The notes under the pieces are model-generated. The model did not search any database and was not told the origin of the DNA. It saw only the letters and a list, made by a program, of their open reading frames with translations. From contig NZ_BAGL01000057.1 in NCBI RefSeq assembly GCF_000308875.1, positions 62,001-126,000 of the forward strand: a stretch of DNA of 64,000 bases. The letters are read 5' to 3'. This DNA comes from Nocardia transvalensis NBRC 15921 (GTDB lineage Bacteria; Actinomycetota; Actinomycetes; Mycobacteriales; Mycobacteriaceae). Below, in pieces: positions 7,945 through 15,424 of the stretch (position 1 is its first letter; each line of letters starts with the position of its first letter). The position numbers were made by a program, and so were the translations under genes.

Positions 7945-8709
7945 CTAATCCACGAAAATCTCCGCGCCGTCGTAGTCGGCGACGCCGTCACCACCCGTCG
8001 CCGCGGCGACCACCTCGGCGTACATCGGCCAGAGATGAGCGACCACTCCCCGGCGCGCGGCGCTGTGGTCCTTGTCCGCCACGGCGGCGACGATGCGCGC
8101 GTGGTCGTGGGTCGAACGCCGTTCGGCCCCTTCGCGGGACAGGAGCTGCTGCCGGAATTCCTTCAGTCCGGGCACCAGCGTGCGGTAGAGATCGGTGATG
8201 ACGGCGTTGTGCGCGCAGTCGACGAGTGCGGTGTGGAAGCGCTCGTCCGTGTCGACCATGGCCGTGAGATCCCCTGACCGGTGGGCTTTCTCGTGTTCGT
8301 CACAGGCCACCCCCAGGGCCTCCAGGTCGCCCGGATCGGCGCGGTCACAGGCCAGCCCGGCGGCCGTGGACTCCAGTCCGATCCGCGCCTCGAGGAGTTG
8401 CGTGACCTCGGAACTCTCCGACCGGCTCCAGACCGCGAACCGCAGCCGCGAATCGTCGCCGGCGGGTTCCCGGACGAAGGCGCCGCGCCCGCGGACGATC
8501 TCCACGACCCCGGCGTCCTGCAGTTTGGCCAGCGCCTCGCGCAGCGAGCCCCGGCCGACACTCATCTGTTTGGCCAGTTGAGGTTCCGACGGCAGCCGAT
8601 CGCCGGGCGTGAGCACGCCCGCCGCGATCGCGGCCACGATCCGCTCCGCGATGAGTTCCGGAAGCGGGCGCCGCGACAACGACGTCGCGAAGGCCCCCGA
8701 TAGCTCCAT
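7945..8709 (-). CDS. GntR family regulator, FadR/FCD subfamily
   Basis: The 254-residue protein has an N-terminal winged helix (LPELIAERIVAAIAAGVLTP, GDRLPSEPQLAKQMSVGRGS, LREALAKLQDAGVVEIVRGR) and an all-helical FCD domain with a metal-binding pattern (D-x3-H, then H residues in AHNAVI and DHARIV). ATG 8709 follows AGAGG at 8 bases; a GTG at 8733 has no site. FCD regulators normally repress catabolic or transport genes and release DNA on binding a carboxylate. The divergent MFS/F420-oxidoreductase pair, across a strong palindrome, is the likely target. Confidence 0.9.
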   Translation of the reverse strand: MELSGAFATSLSRRPLPELIAERIVAAIAAGVLTPGDRLPSEPQLAKQMSVGRGSLREALAKLQDAGVVEIVRGRGAFVREPAGDDSRLRFAVWSRSESSEVTQLLEARIGLESTAAGLACDRADPGDLEALGVACDEHEKAHRSGDLTAMVDTDERFHTALVDCAHNAVITDLYRTLVPGLKEFRQQLLSREGAERRSTHDHARIVAAVADKDHSAARRGVVAHLWPMYAEVVAAATGGDGVADYDGAEIFVD

Positions 8710-8774
8710 GTCCTGCGCCTCTGCTCCCCACACCTAGCGGTTGCCAACTTGTCGGATCGAGCTTAGCATCCCAG

Positions 8775-8800
8775 TTGTCACTTGTTCGAACAAGAGACAA
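8775..8800. promoter_or_regulatory. Near-perfect 26-bp palindrome, probable GntR operator
   Basis: The half TTGTCACTTGTTC is followed at once by GAACAAGAGACAA, its reverse complement apart from one base. The centre (8781-8794) is a perfect 14-bp palindrome. A further copy of the outer half, CAACTTGTC, lies at 8745-8753 in opposite orientation to GACAAGTTG at 8796-8804. The site lies between the divergent GntR and MFS starts, so the GntR protein probably binds it and controls both directions. Confidence 0.7.
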
Positions 8801-8838
8801 GTTGACCGGATGTCACCGCTCGAGAACGGCAGATTCCC

Positions 8839-10158
8839 ATGGCCACAACACCTTCCGCACCCACCCGGGAACAATCGAAACGGGTCGTGGCGTCCAGCCT
8901 CGCCGGCACGGTGATCGAGTGGTACGAGTTCTACATCTACGGCACCGCCTCGGCCCTGATCTTCGGCGAGCTGTTCTTCCCCGCCGCCGATCCGCTGGTG
9001 GGGACCATGCTCGCGCTGTCGAGTTTCGCGCTGGCCTTCCTCGCCCGGCCCGTCGGCGCCGCCGTATTCGGGCATTTCGGCGATCGCGTCGGCCGGAAGA
9101 AACTGCTCGTCCTCTCGCTCGGCATGATGGGCGGCGCCACCGTCCTCATCGGTTTCCTGCCCACGTACGAGACGGTCGGAGTGCTGGCGCCGGTGCTGCT
9201 GGTGACGTTGCGGGTGATCCAGGGGATCTCCCTGGGCGGCGAGTACAGCGGCGCGGTGCTGATGAGCGTCGAGCACACCCCACCGGCGCGGCGCGGGTTC
9301 TTCGCCAGCCTGATCAATACGGGCGCGAGCTGGGGACTGTTACTGGCGTCGCTGGTATTCCTGGCGCTGTCCCATCTGCCCGACGACGCCTTCCACAGCT
9401 GGGGCTGGCGAGTTCCGTTCTGGTCCAGCGCGATACTGATCCTGATCGGGACGGCCATCCGGGTCTCGGTCGACGAGAGCCCCGAATTCCGGGCCGTCGT
9501 CGCGGCGAAGCAGGTCCAGAAACTGCCGCTGCGAACGGTTTTCACCGAGCACTGGCGTTCGGTGGCGTTGCTCGCGCTGTCGTATCTGTCGGCCGGCGCC
9601 ACCTTCTACGTCGTGACCGTCTTCTCGCTGTCCTACGGCACGCACCATCTCGGCGTAGACCGTTCCACCACACTGGAACTCGTCACCGGCGTCACGGTGG
9701 TCGCCATCGTCGGGGTCCCGCTGTTCGGCTGGCTCTCGGACCGATTCGAGCGCAAGATCATCTATCTCGCGGGAATCGCGGGTATGGCGGCCCTCCCGTG
9801 GTTGTGGTTCCCGATGCTCGGCACCGCGGACTCGCTCGTCATGTTCGCTGGATTCGTCCTGATCTTCGTACCGTATTGCGCCGCTTACGGAACCATGCCC
9901 GTGTTCTTCGCGCAGATCTTTCCCGTGCGCGTCCGGTATTCGGGAATGGCGGTGGGGTACAGCCTCGGCACGGTCGTGGGCAGCGGGCTCTCGCCCCTGA
10001 TCGCGACGTCACTGCTCGACGTGACCGGAAGCTGGTATGCCATAGCCGGTTTCATGACGGCCTTCGGAGTCGTCTCCTTCCTCGCCACGCTCGCGATACG
10101 GGACCGCACGGCGACTCCCGACAGCGCCGCACCGGCGCTCCGGGCGTCCACCGCCTGA
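8839..10158 (+). CDS. MFS transporter, metabolite:H+ symporter (MHS) family
   Basis: The 439-residue protein has twelve hydrophobic segments and the MHS start VVASSLAGTVIEWYEFYIYG. The MFS loop motif appears as GHFGDRVGRKKLL at about residues 76-88, and GISLGGEYSGAVLM matches the MHS signature in TM4-5. MHS proteins import organic acids such as shikimate, citrate, alpha-ketoglutarate or proline-betaine with protons. It lies behind the GntR palindrome and 31 bases before an F420-type oxidoreductase, so substrate import and oxidation are probably coupled and GntR-controlled. Confidence 0.9.
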   Translation: MATTPSAPTREQSKRVVASSLAGTVIEWYEFYIYGTASALIFGELFFPAADPLVGTMLALSSFALAFLARPVGAAVFGHFGDRVGRKKLLVLSLGMMGGATVLIGFLPTYETVGVLAPVLLVTLRVIQGISLGGEYSGAVLMSVEHTPPARRGFFASLINTGASWGLLLASLVFLALSHLPDDAFHSWGWRVPFWSSAILILIGTAIRVSVDESPEFRAVVAAKQVQKLPLRTVFTEHWRSVALLALSYLSAGATFYVVTVFSLSYGTHHLGVDRSTTLELVTGVTVVAIVGVPLFGWLSDRFERKIIYLAGIAGMAALPWLWFPMLGTADSLVMFAGFVLIFVPYCAAYGTMPVFFAQIFPVRVRYSGMAVGYSLGTVVGSGLSPLIATSLLDVTGSWYAIAGFMTAFGVVSFLATLAIRDRTATPDSAAPALRASTA

Positions 10159-10189
10159 CCAATTCCCCTGGACCACTGAGGATTCCGCT

Positions 10190-11242
10190 ATGACCGCACC
10201 GCTGACCTTCGGCGCGCCCATCACGATCCACCCCGATGCCGACCCCCTCGACGACCTCCGCTGGGCCGACGCGCACGCGGAGGTGGACACGGCCTGGATG
10301 ATCGACCACCTCCAGGGCTGGTACCCGCGCGGGACCTCGAGCCCCGTTCTCGAGGACCCCCACCACACCGCCGAGCCGCTGACCGTCCTGGCCGCCGGAG
10401 CCGCCACCACCCGCCGGGTGAGTCTGGGCGTCGCCGTCACCGACCCGCTGCGCCGGACGAGCGTGAACCTCGCACACACCGCCGGCACCATCAGCCGGCT
10501 CGCCGGGCGACGCCTCGCGCTCGGCATCGGGGCGGGCGATCCCGGGCAGCTCCGCCCGTTCGGGCTGCATCAGGGGACGGAGCGAACCGGCCGCCTGCAC
10601 TACATCCGTCCGGCGCTGGAACAGCTGCACGCCCTCCGCACCGCCGAATCACCATGGCCGGACGCCGATCTCCCGGCGGCGCACCGCGACGGCTACGACC
10701 TCTACATCGCCGCGCACGGGCCCCGGATGCTCGCCCTCACCGCGCGATACGGCGACGGTTGGATACCGTCCTCGATCGGCCCCGCCGATTACGCGCGGAA
10801 ACTCTCCCTGCTCCGGCAGCAGGCGGAGCAGGCTGGACGCGACCCGCATGCTGTCAAACCGCTGCTGTTCCTGTGGACCGCTCTCGCCGGAACCCGGAAG
10901 GAGAGCCGGGCGCTGCTCGACCATCCCACCGTCCGGGCGGTGGCGCTCTATCGGGGCAAGGCGGCGTTCGACGCGGCGGGCGCGCGCTACCCGCTCGCGC
11001 ACGGCTACATCCCGCACGAGGTCCCAGCCGGCGACGCCGACACACTACTGCGCGGGATACCGGACGAGATCGTCGAGCAGGCGGTGCTCCACGGATCTCC
11101 GGACGATGTCCGGCGGCGGCTCGACGAGTACCACCGGGCCGGTTGCGAGCACGTGATCCTCTACGACGTAGGGCGATTCGCCGAGACCGGCGGTACCGAG
11201 CGCTTCCGGGAGGCATTCACCGCGGTCGCCACGCAGCACTAG
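10190..11242 (+). CDS. LLM class (luciferase-like) F420-dependent oxidoreductase
   Basis: The 350-residue protein follows the luciferase-like monooxygenase fold: ADAHAEVDTAWMIDHLQGWY near the start, VSLGVAVTDPLRRTSVNLAH, LAGRRLALGIGAGDPG and LTARYGDGWIPSSIG. The GIGAGDPGQLRPFG stretch is typical of F420-binding members such as methylenetetrahydromethanopterin reductase relatives. It probably reduces or oxidises a small substrate with F420 in the cytoplasm. It is in an apparent operon with the MHS transporter and ends 15 bases from a convergent PPOX gene. Confidence 0.85.
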   Translation: MTAPLTFGAPITIHPDADPLDDLRWADAHAEVDTAWMIDHLQGWYPRGTSSPVLEDPHHTAEPLTVLAAGAATTRRVSLGVAVTDPLRRTSVNLAHTAGTISRLAGRRLALGIGAGDPGQLRPFGLHQGTERTGRLHYIRPALEQLHALRTAESPWPDADLPAAHRDGYDLYIAAHGPRMLALTARYGDGWIPSSIGPADYARKLSLLRQQAEQAGRDPHAVKPLLFLWTALAGTRKESRALLDHPTVRAVALYRGKAAFDAAGARYPLAHGYIPHEVPAGDADTLLRGIPDEIVEQAVLHGSPDDVRRRLDEYHRAGCEHVILYDVGRFAETGGTERFREAFTAVATQH

Positions 11243-11256
11243 GCCCCTCCGCGGCG

Positions 11257-11655
11257 TCAGTCGGCGGCGCGGCTGGTGAAGTCGAAGGAGCCGCCGTCGA
11301 TGCCCCAGGAGATGATGCGTTCGGGGTGAATTCGGATGATCGCGCGTTCCTGGGGCGGGAAGGGCGGCTCCTCGTCGGCGAGCGCCTCGGCGGTGCCGCG
11401 GACCTCGATGCCGCGAATCACGTACGGCTCCAACGAAACCTGCTGATCGACGACGAACGACACCCGGCTGCCCGACTCGACATTGCGGTACTTTCGGCTG
11501 GTGACCATTCGCATGCCCCCGATGTCGATCGTGCCGTCGGCGTTCACCCGGTAGCTGGTCGGGTTGTTCTGCACCACGCCGCCGGGCGACACCGTGGCCA
11601 GCCGGCCGATCCCGGCCTCCGCGAGGAACTGCTGCTCATTGGTGGTGAAGGTCAT
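11257..11655 (-). CDS. PPOX class F420-dependent oxidoreductase (PNPOx-like split barrel)
   Basis: The 132-residue split-barrel protein has TNEQQFLAEAGIGRLATVSP, GVVQNNPTSYRVNADGTIDI, a Lys/Arg-rich segment RMVTSRKYRNVESGSRVSFV and RIHPERIISWGID. This matches the small PPOX subfamily in which the mid-protein K-Y-R-N segment contacts F420 or flavin. TTACTCCTCG immediately downstream of its start on the plus strand reads as CGAGGAG on the coding strand, a good ribosome site. Two identical inverted repeats lie 41-103 bases upstream, suggesting control by an unseen TetR-like protein. Confidence 0.85.
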   Translation of the reverse strand: MTFTTNEQQFLAEAGIGRLATVSPGGVVQNNPTSYRVNADGTIDIGGMRMVTSRKYRNVESGSRVSFVVDQQVSLEPYVIRGIEVRGTAEALADEEPPFPPQERAIIRIHPERIISWGIDGGSFDFTSRAAD

Positions 11656-11695
11656 GCCGGTTACTCCTCGGTGAATTCGATGCCGCTCTTCATTT

Positions 11696-11758
11696 CTAGC
11701 GTTGCTAGGAACAAGAGCGACGGTACCAGCCGCCTGTCAGCTTGTCTAGCGTTGCTAG
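11696..11758. promoter_or_regulatory. Two identical CTAGC-GTT-GCTAG operators
   Basis: The 13-bp dyad CTAGCGTTGCTAG occurs at 11696-11708 and again at 11746-11758, exactly 50 bases apart. The arms are perfect with a three-base centre. They lie between the divergent PPOX and GNAT genes. TetR-family repressors often bind such sites, but no TetR gene adjoins, so the regulator is elsewhere. Confidence 0.6.
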
Positions 11759-11854
11759 ATTTCGGATCGCAACCGTCGACCGCGTGCGGATCGCGCACAC
11801 TGTCCGTCCCGATAATCGTTTGACGTCTGCGCCTTCTGACCGAGGATGGTCGAC

Positions 11855-12352
11855 ATGGCGGGTGCGACGGCGAGGGTGACCTTGCGAAAGATGACCGAGA
11901 CGGAGTACGACCAAGCGACGCGGCATCGCGAGGCCGAAGGCGCCCGTGAGCTGTCCAAGTTCATGCCCGAGGCGGAGGCGTGGGAGCGATCCCGACGGGG
12001 AACCGCTCACTTCCTCCCCCAAGGCCGCGACACCGCGGGCCACCACCTCCTCGTCGCCGAGAACGAGTCCGGCGAAGTCGTCGGCCACGCATGGGTCGGC
12101 CCCGACCCCCAAGATGTCACCGGCACAGCGGATTCGGCCTGGCTCTACGACATCAACGTCCGCGAACATTCCCGTCGCCAGGGCTACGGCACCGCAATCC
12201 TGACCGCCCTCGAAACCCTGCTCGCCACCGAGGGCCGCACCCGCCTGGGCCTGAACGTAGTAGGCGACAACACCGCAGCAATCGCCCTCTACCGCCGCAC
12301 CGGCTACCACGTGTCCTCGATGCACATGGACAAGCCGCTGCACTCCAACTGA
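11855..12352 (+). CDS. GNAT family N-acetyltransferase
   Basis: The 165-residue protein shows the GNAT core: LLVAENESGEVVGHAWVGPD (beta4), AWLYDINVREHSRRQGYGTA, where R-R-Q-G-Y-G-T is the acetyl-CoA pyrophosphate loop (motif A), and GLNVVGDNTAAIALYRRTGY (motif B). ATG 11855 follows GAGG by nine bases; the in-frame ATG at 11846 directly abuts GAGG. The acceptor is unknown. It heads a rightward group with a histidine phosphatase and a HIT-like gene. Confidence 0.9.
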   Translation: MAGATARVTLRKMTETEYDQATRHREAEGARELSKFMPEAEAWERSRRGTAHFLPQGRDTAGHHLLVAENESGEVVGHAWVGPDPQDVTGTADSAWLYDINVREHSRRQGYGTAILTALETLLATEGRTRLGLNVVGDNTAAIALYRRTGYHVSSMHMDKPLHSN

Positions 12353-12373
12353 AGACGTGAATCAGGGGACGAT

Positions 12374-13003
12374 GTGCAAGACCTTTATGCGGTGACCCAT
12401 CCGCACGCAGAGCACACCGAGCACGATCTTGTCGGTGGATGGCACGACTCGCACCTGACCTCTCGCGGCAGGCGCGACGCTCACCTGGTCGCCGAAGAAC
12501 TCCTGCGACGCCGCAGCACCTCGCGACCGAGCCGCATCACCACCTCGGACCTAGCTCGGTGTTCCGAGACCGCCGAAATCCTCGCCGTGACGCTGGGCGC
12601 ACCGGTCACTGCGGACTCCCGGTTACGTGAGATCAGTTTCGGCGAGGCGGAAGGCAGGCCGAACGAATGGCTGACCCAGCGACAGGCCCCCTCGCCCGAC
12701 CACAACCGGCTCGACCACCGCGGCCCGATCCCCGGCGCCGAAACCCGACGCGAGGTAGCCGATCGCGTCGGAGCCTGCATCCGCGAGCTGATGGGCGACC
12801 CCGATCACGACCACATCGTCATCACGCACGGATACGCACTCACCTTCGTCATCACCGCCTGGATGCAAATACCCAGCGACGCAGTAGGGTTCGCCTCCTT
12901 CGCGACATCTCCCGGTGCGATCACCCACCTGAGGCTGGACGAATACTGGCGCAATCGAACCCTGCTCAGCCTCGCCGATACCGCCCACCTCAGCACCGGC
13001 TGA
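12374..13003 (+). CDS. Histidine phosphatase family protein with altered RHG motif
   Basis: The 209-residue protein starts at GTG 12374 after an AGGGGA site. The usual LYLVRHGE signature is replaced by LYAVTHPHAEHTEH: the catalytic His position is kept (TH) but the Arg is Thr. Later family features are normal: DSHLTSRGRRDAHLVAEEL, ITTSDLARCSETAEIL, LREISFGEAEGRP with the acid Glu, and HIVITHGYALTFVITAWM with the second catalytic His. Related actinobacterial proteins share a VTHPE-type start, so this is a natural variant rather than damage. It presumably removes phosphate from a small metabolite. Confidence 0.85.
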   Translation: MQDLYAVTHPHAEHTEHDLVGGWHDSHLTSRGRRDAHLVAEELLRRRSTSRPSRITTSDLARCSETAEILAVTLGAPVTADSRLREISFGEAEGRPNEWLTQRQAPSPDHNRLDHRGPIPGAETRREVADRVGACIRELMGDPDHDHIVITHGYALTFVITAWMQIPSDAVGFASFATSPGAITHLRLDEYWRNRTLLSLADTAHLSTG

Positions 13004-13053
13004 ACTCGACGACCACTTACAGTCCGCTCATCGAGTCTGCAGAATCGTCTGGT

Positions 13054-13362
13054 ATGCAACGTATTCCGTTCGATATGGAAGCCTACGCTCAACGAGTTCG
13101 GTCGAGTCCCTGTTTCATCTGCGAAGTTGTCGCCGACCCCGGCGGCGACGGGTGGCACGAGGTGGTCGCCGAGACCGAGGACGATATTGCGTTCCTGAGC
13201 AAGTACCCGACTCTGCTGGGGCACGTGCTGGTCGCCCTGAAAGTCCACCACGAGCAGTTCCACGCGCTGATGGCGGAGAACGGGGTGCTGCCGTGGACGC
13301 CGGAGCAGGCGGGCGCGCTGGGCCGGCAGTTGCGTGCCGCGTTGGCGAAGCAGAGTTCGTGA
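13054..13362 (+). CDS. HIT-family protein lacking its histidine triad (internal deletion)
   Basis: The 102-residue protein opens as a normal HIT protein: RSSPCFICEVVADPGG, then DDIAFLSKYPTLLGHVLVAL and K-V-H-H. At that point the reading jumps directly to EQFHALMAENGVLPWTPEQA, which in intact relatives follows the catalytic HxHxHxx segment. The triad and about 50 residues are therefore missing, but the frame is kept. It is probably a decaying gene or a binding-only derivative. ATG 13054 begins the conserved MQRIPFDMEAYAQRVR start. An intact HIT gene lies next to it on the other strand. Confidence 0.65.
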   Translation: MQRIPFDMEAYAQRVRSSPCFICEVVADPGGDGWHEVVAETEDDIAFLSKYPTLLGHVLVALKVHHEQFHALMAENGVLPWTPEQAGALGRQLRAALAKQSS

Positions 13363-13365
13363 ACG

Positions 13366-13842
13366 CTACGAGCACACGATCGATCGGTGATCGCTGACGG
13401 CCGGGCGCTCGAAGTAGCGACTCAATCGCACCGACAGGGCCGCCAATTCCGGTTCATCGACCCTGGGGCCACCTGCCCAGGAGTCGACATCGAACCACGG
13501 TGTCTCCGCCGGCGTCCCGCGCGGACGAGCGAATACATGCTGGTGGAAGTGGGCCACAGTGCGCCCCGTGACCGCGGAGAACACGTATTCCGGGACGAGT
13601 TCGCTCCTGAGGGCCTGTGCCGCGCGACTGACCGCCCACCCCACGACCGCCGCTTCGGCGTCGGACAGATCGGCCACTGTCGGTACGTGCCGCCTTGTTT
13701 CGACGAACAGATAACCCGGCACCGGCATGCCCTTGTTCAGGGGGCGATGGCTGACCACCACCAAATCGTCCTCGAAAATCGTCGGACCGACCAGCGTTCC
13801 CCGGCCACGGTGTTTGTCACAGATCAGGCACGCTGCCCCCAT
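13366..13842 (-). CDS. HIT family nucleotide hydrolase/transferase
   Basis: The 158-residue protein begins MGAACLICDKHRGRG with the CxxC start found in many HIT proteins, continues with FEDDLVVVSHRPLNKGMPVP and ETRRHVPTVADLSD, and has the intact triad HFHQHVFARP at about residues 112-121. Such enzymes cleave dinucleoside polyphosphates or nucleotidyl-amines. ATG 13842 lies 26 bases inside the end of the upstream F420-type oxidoreductase gene, so the two are co-translated. Confidence 0.87.
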   Translation of the reverse strand: MGAACLICDKHRGRGTLVGPTIFEDDLVVVSHRPLNKGMPVPGYLFVETRRHVPTVADLSDAEAAVVGWAVSRAAQALRSELVPEYVFSAVTGRTVAHFHQHVFARPRGTPAETPWFDVDSWAGGPRVDEPELAALSVRLSRYFERPAVSDHRSIVCS

Positions 13843-14698
13843 CCTCGCCACGGTAGCCGATGCCGCGGCGCACGGCGGCGAAGTGGTCCAGTGTGCGCAG
13901 CGCCTCGTCGCGTGGCAGGACGGGGACGATGCCGAGCAGGGTGCGATGGACGCCGAGTTCTGCCAGGCGGTCCAGGTCGCCGGGCCGGGGCTGGAACAGG
14001 GTTGCGATGACCGGTATCGGTGGGCGGCCGCGGCGGGCGGCTGATTGCCGCAGGTCGGTGATTCCCTTCTCCAGTTCGTCGAGCGGGATCCCGACCGGGG
14101 CGAGCCAGCCGTCGGCATGGTCGAGAATGCGGTCGTGGGTGGAGGGTCCCCAGCCGCCCAGCCAGATCGGCGGGCGCGGTCGCTGAACCGGTTTCGGCCA
14201 GGAATACAGCGGGTCGAAATCGACGAAGCTACCGTGGAATTCGGCCTGCTGATTCGTCCAGATCTCCGTCATCGCCAGCAGTCTTTCGCGCTGCAACGCG
14301 ACTCGCGTGCGGGGATCGGTGCCGTGATTGCGCATCTCCTCGCGCAGCCAGCCGACACCGACGCCCAACTCGAACCGCCCTCCGGAAGCGGCATCGAGAC
14401 TGGCCACTTCCTTGGCGAGGATGATCGGGTCGCGCTGGACCACCAGGGCGACCGCGGTGCCGATCCGCAATCGCTCCGTCGCCGCGGCGGCGAACGCCAG
14501 CGAGACGAACGGGTCGAAATTGCGGTAATAGTCCCGCGGTATCTCTCCCCCGCCGGGATTCGGCGTGGTGACGGTCACCGGGATATGGGTGTGCTCGGCC
14601 ACGAACAGTGACTCGAAGCCACGATCCTCCACCGCCCGGGCAAGTTCGCCCGGACCGATACTTTCGTCGGTAACGCCCGTGAAGATTCCGATCCGCAT
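13817..14698 (-). CDS. LLM class F420-dependent oxidoreductase
   Basis: The 293-residue protein shows the luciferase-like pattern MRIGIFTGVTDESIGPGELA, RGFESLFVAEHTHIPV, RLRIGTAVALVVQRDPIILA, KEVASLDAASGGRFELGVGV and GWLREEMRNHG, typical of actinobacterial TIGR03619-like F420 enzymes. ATG 14698 is chosen because family similarity starts there; upstream codons do not fit. It overlaps the HIT gene and diverges from a MerR regulator across a TTGAC-N6-GTCAA dyad, so MerR control is likely. Confidence 0.87.
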   Translation of the reverse strand: MRIGIFTGVTDESIGPGELARAVEDRGFESLFVAEHTHIPVTVTTPNPGGGEIPRDYYRNFDPFVSLAFAAAATERLRIGTAVALVVQRDPIILAKEVASLDAASGGRFELGVGVGWLREEMRNHGTDPRTRVALQRERLLAMTEIWTNQQAEFHGSFVDFDPLYSWPKPVQRPRPPIWLGGWGPSTHDRILDHADGWLAPVGIPLDELEKGITDLRQSAARRGRPPIPVIATLFQPRPGDLDRLAELGVHRTLLGIVPVLPRDEALRTLDHFAAVRRGIGYRGEDGGSVPDL

Positions 14699-14714
14699 GC
14701 CGGTACGGTAAACA

Positions 14715-14730
14715 TTGACATCAGCGTCAA
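14715..14730. promoter_or_regulatory. TTGAC-N6-GTCAA dyad, probable MerR operator
   Basis: The dyad lies between the divergent F420-oxidoreductase (start 14698) and the MerR gene (start 14747). MerR proteins bind dyads between or within promoter elements, and TTGAC could also serve as a -35 box. Only 48 bases separate the genes. Confidence 0.55.
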
Positions 14731-14746
14731 GGTCAAGGTGAACGAT

Positions 14747-15124
14747 ATGCGGATCGGTGAACTCGCACAGCGCACCGGCGCCAGCACCCGCGCATTGCGC
14801 TACTACGAGCAGCAGGGTCTGCTGGCCGCGGCGCGACACGGCAACGGCTACCGGACCTTCGACGTCTCCGCCGTCGACACGGTGCAGCGCATCCGCGCCC
14901 TGCTGGCGGCGGGGCTGACCACCGACGCCATCGCCCGAGTACTGCCGTGCACGCGAGACAGCAGCCCGCGCATCGAGCCGTGCGCCGAAGTCGTGGCGAT
15001 CCTGCAATCACAGATCGGCCGGATGGACGCCCTGGCCACGGACCTCGCCCGTTCTCGCGACCTGCTCGCCTCGATTCTCGTCGACTCCGGTGTGCCCGTA
15101 CCGGACGAGCGCCGGGCCCATTGA
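14747..15124 (+). CDS. MerR family transcriptional regulator
   Basis: The 125-residue protein begins MRIGELAQRTGASTRALRYY with the MerR winged helix, continues YEQQGLLAAARHGNGYRTFD, and ends in a dimerisation helix (ILQSQIGRMDALATDLARSR). Two cysteines in VLPCTRDSSPRIEPC (about residues 67-79) recur in this short MerR group and could sense redox or bind a ligand. ATG 14747 follows AAGG at eight bases; a GTG at 14738 is less likely. The divergent oxidoreductase/HIT pair is the probable target. Confidence 0.88.
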   Translation: MRIGELAQRTGASTRALRYYEQQGLLAAARHGNGYRTFDVSAVDTVQRIRALLAAGLTTDAIARVLPCTRDSSPRIEPCAEVVAILQSQIGRMDALATDLARSRDLLASILVDSGVPVPDERRAH

Positions 15125-15241
15125 TCACCGATCGTGATCAGTGTCTTCGCAGGGTGGATCTTGGTCGGCGCGGCGAAGTCGGCTGAACTGGTCCTCAGCG
15201 CCGGAAACGCCGGTGGATCAAGGAGAGTCGAGGAGTTCACC

Positions 15242-15424
15242 ATGCCCAACGTGATCGTTCAGCAGCTGCCCAAGTCACCCGAGGCGACCCGCGAGCTGGT
15301 GCGCCGCATCACCGACGCGTTCGTCGACGCCTACAAGACGCCCGCCGAGGCCGTGCACATCTGGGTCGAGGAGTATGCGGCCGACCGATACGCGGTGGGC
15401 GGCACGCTTCAGGCGGACAAGTAG
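15242..15424 (+). CDS. 4-oxalocrotonate tautomerase family protein
   Basis: The 60-residue protein starts M-PNVIVQQLPKSPEATREL; loss of Met exposes Pro1, the catalytic base of tautomerases. VRRITDAFVDAYKTPAEAVH and IWVEEYAADRYAVGG match the usual hexameric 4-OT subunit. GAGG in the preceding bases supports ATG 15242. It may tautomerise an enol intermediate. It stops where the convergent P450 gene ends, with no space for a terminator. Confidence 0.88.
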   Translation: MPNVIVQQLPKSPEATRELVRRITDAFVDAYKTPAEAVHIWVEEYAADRYAVGGTLQADK

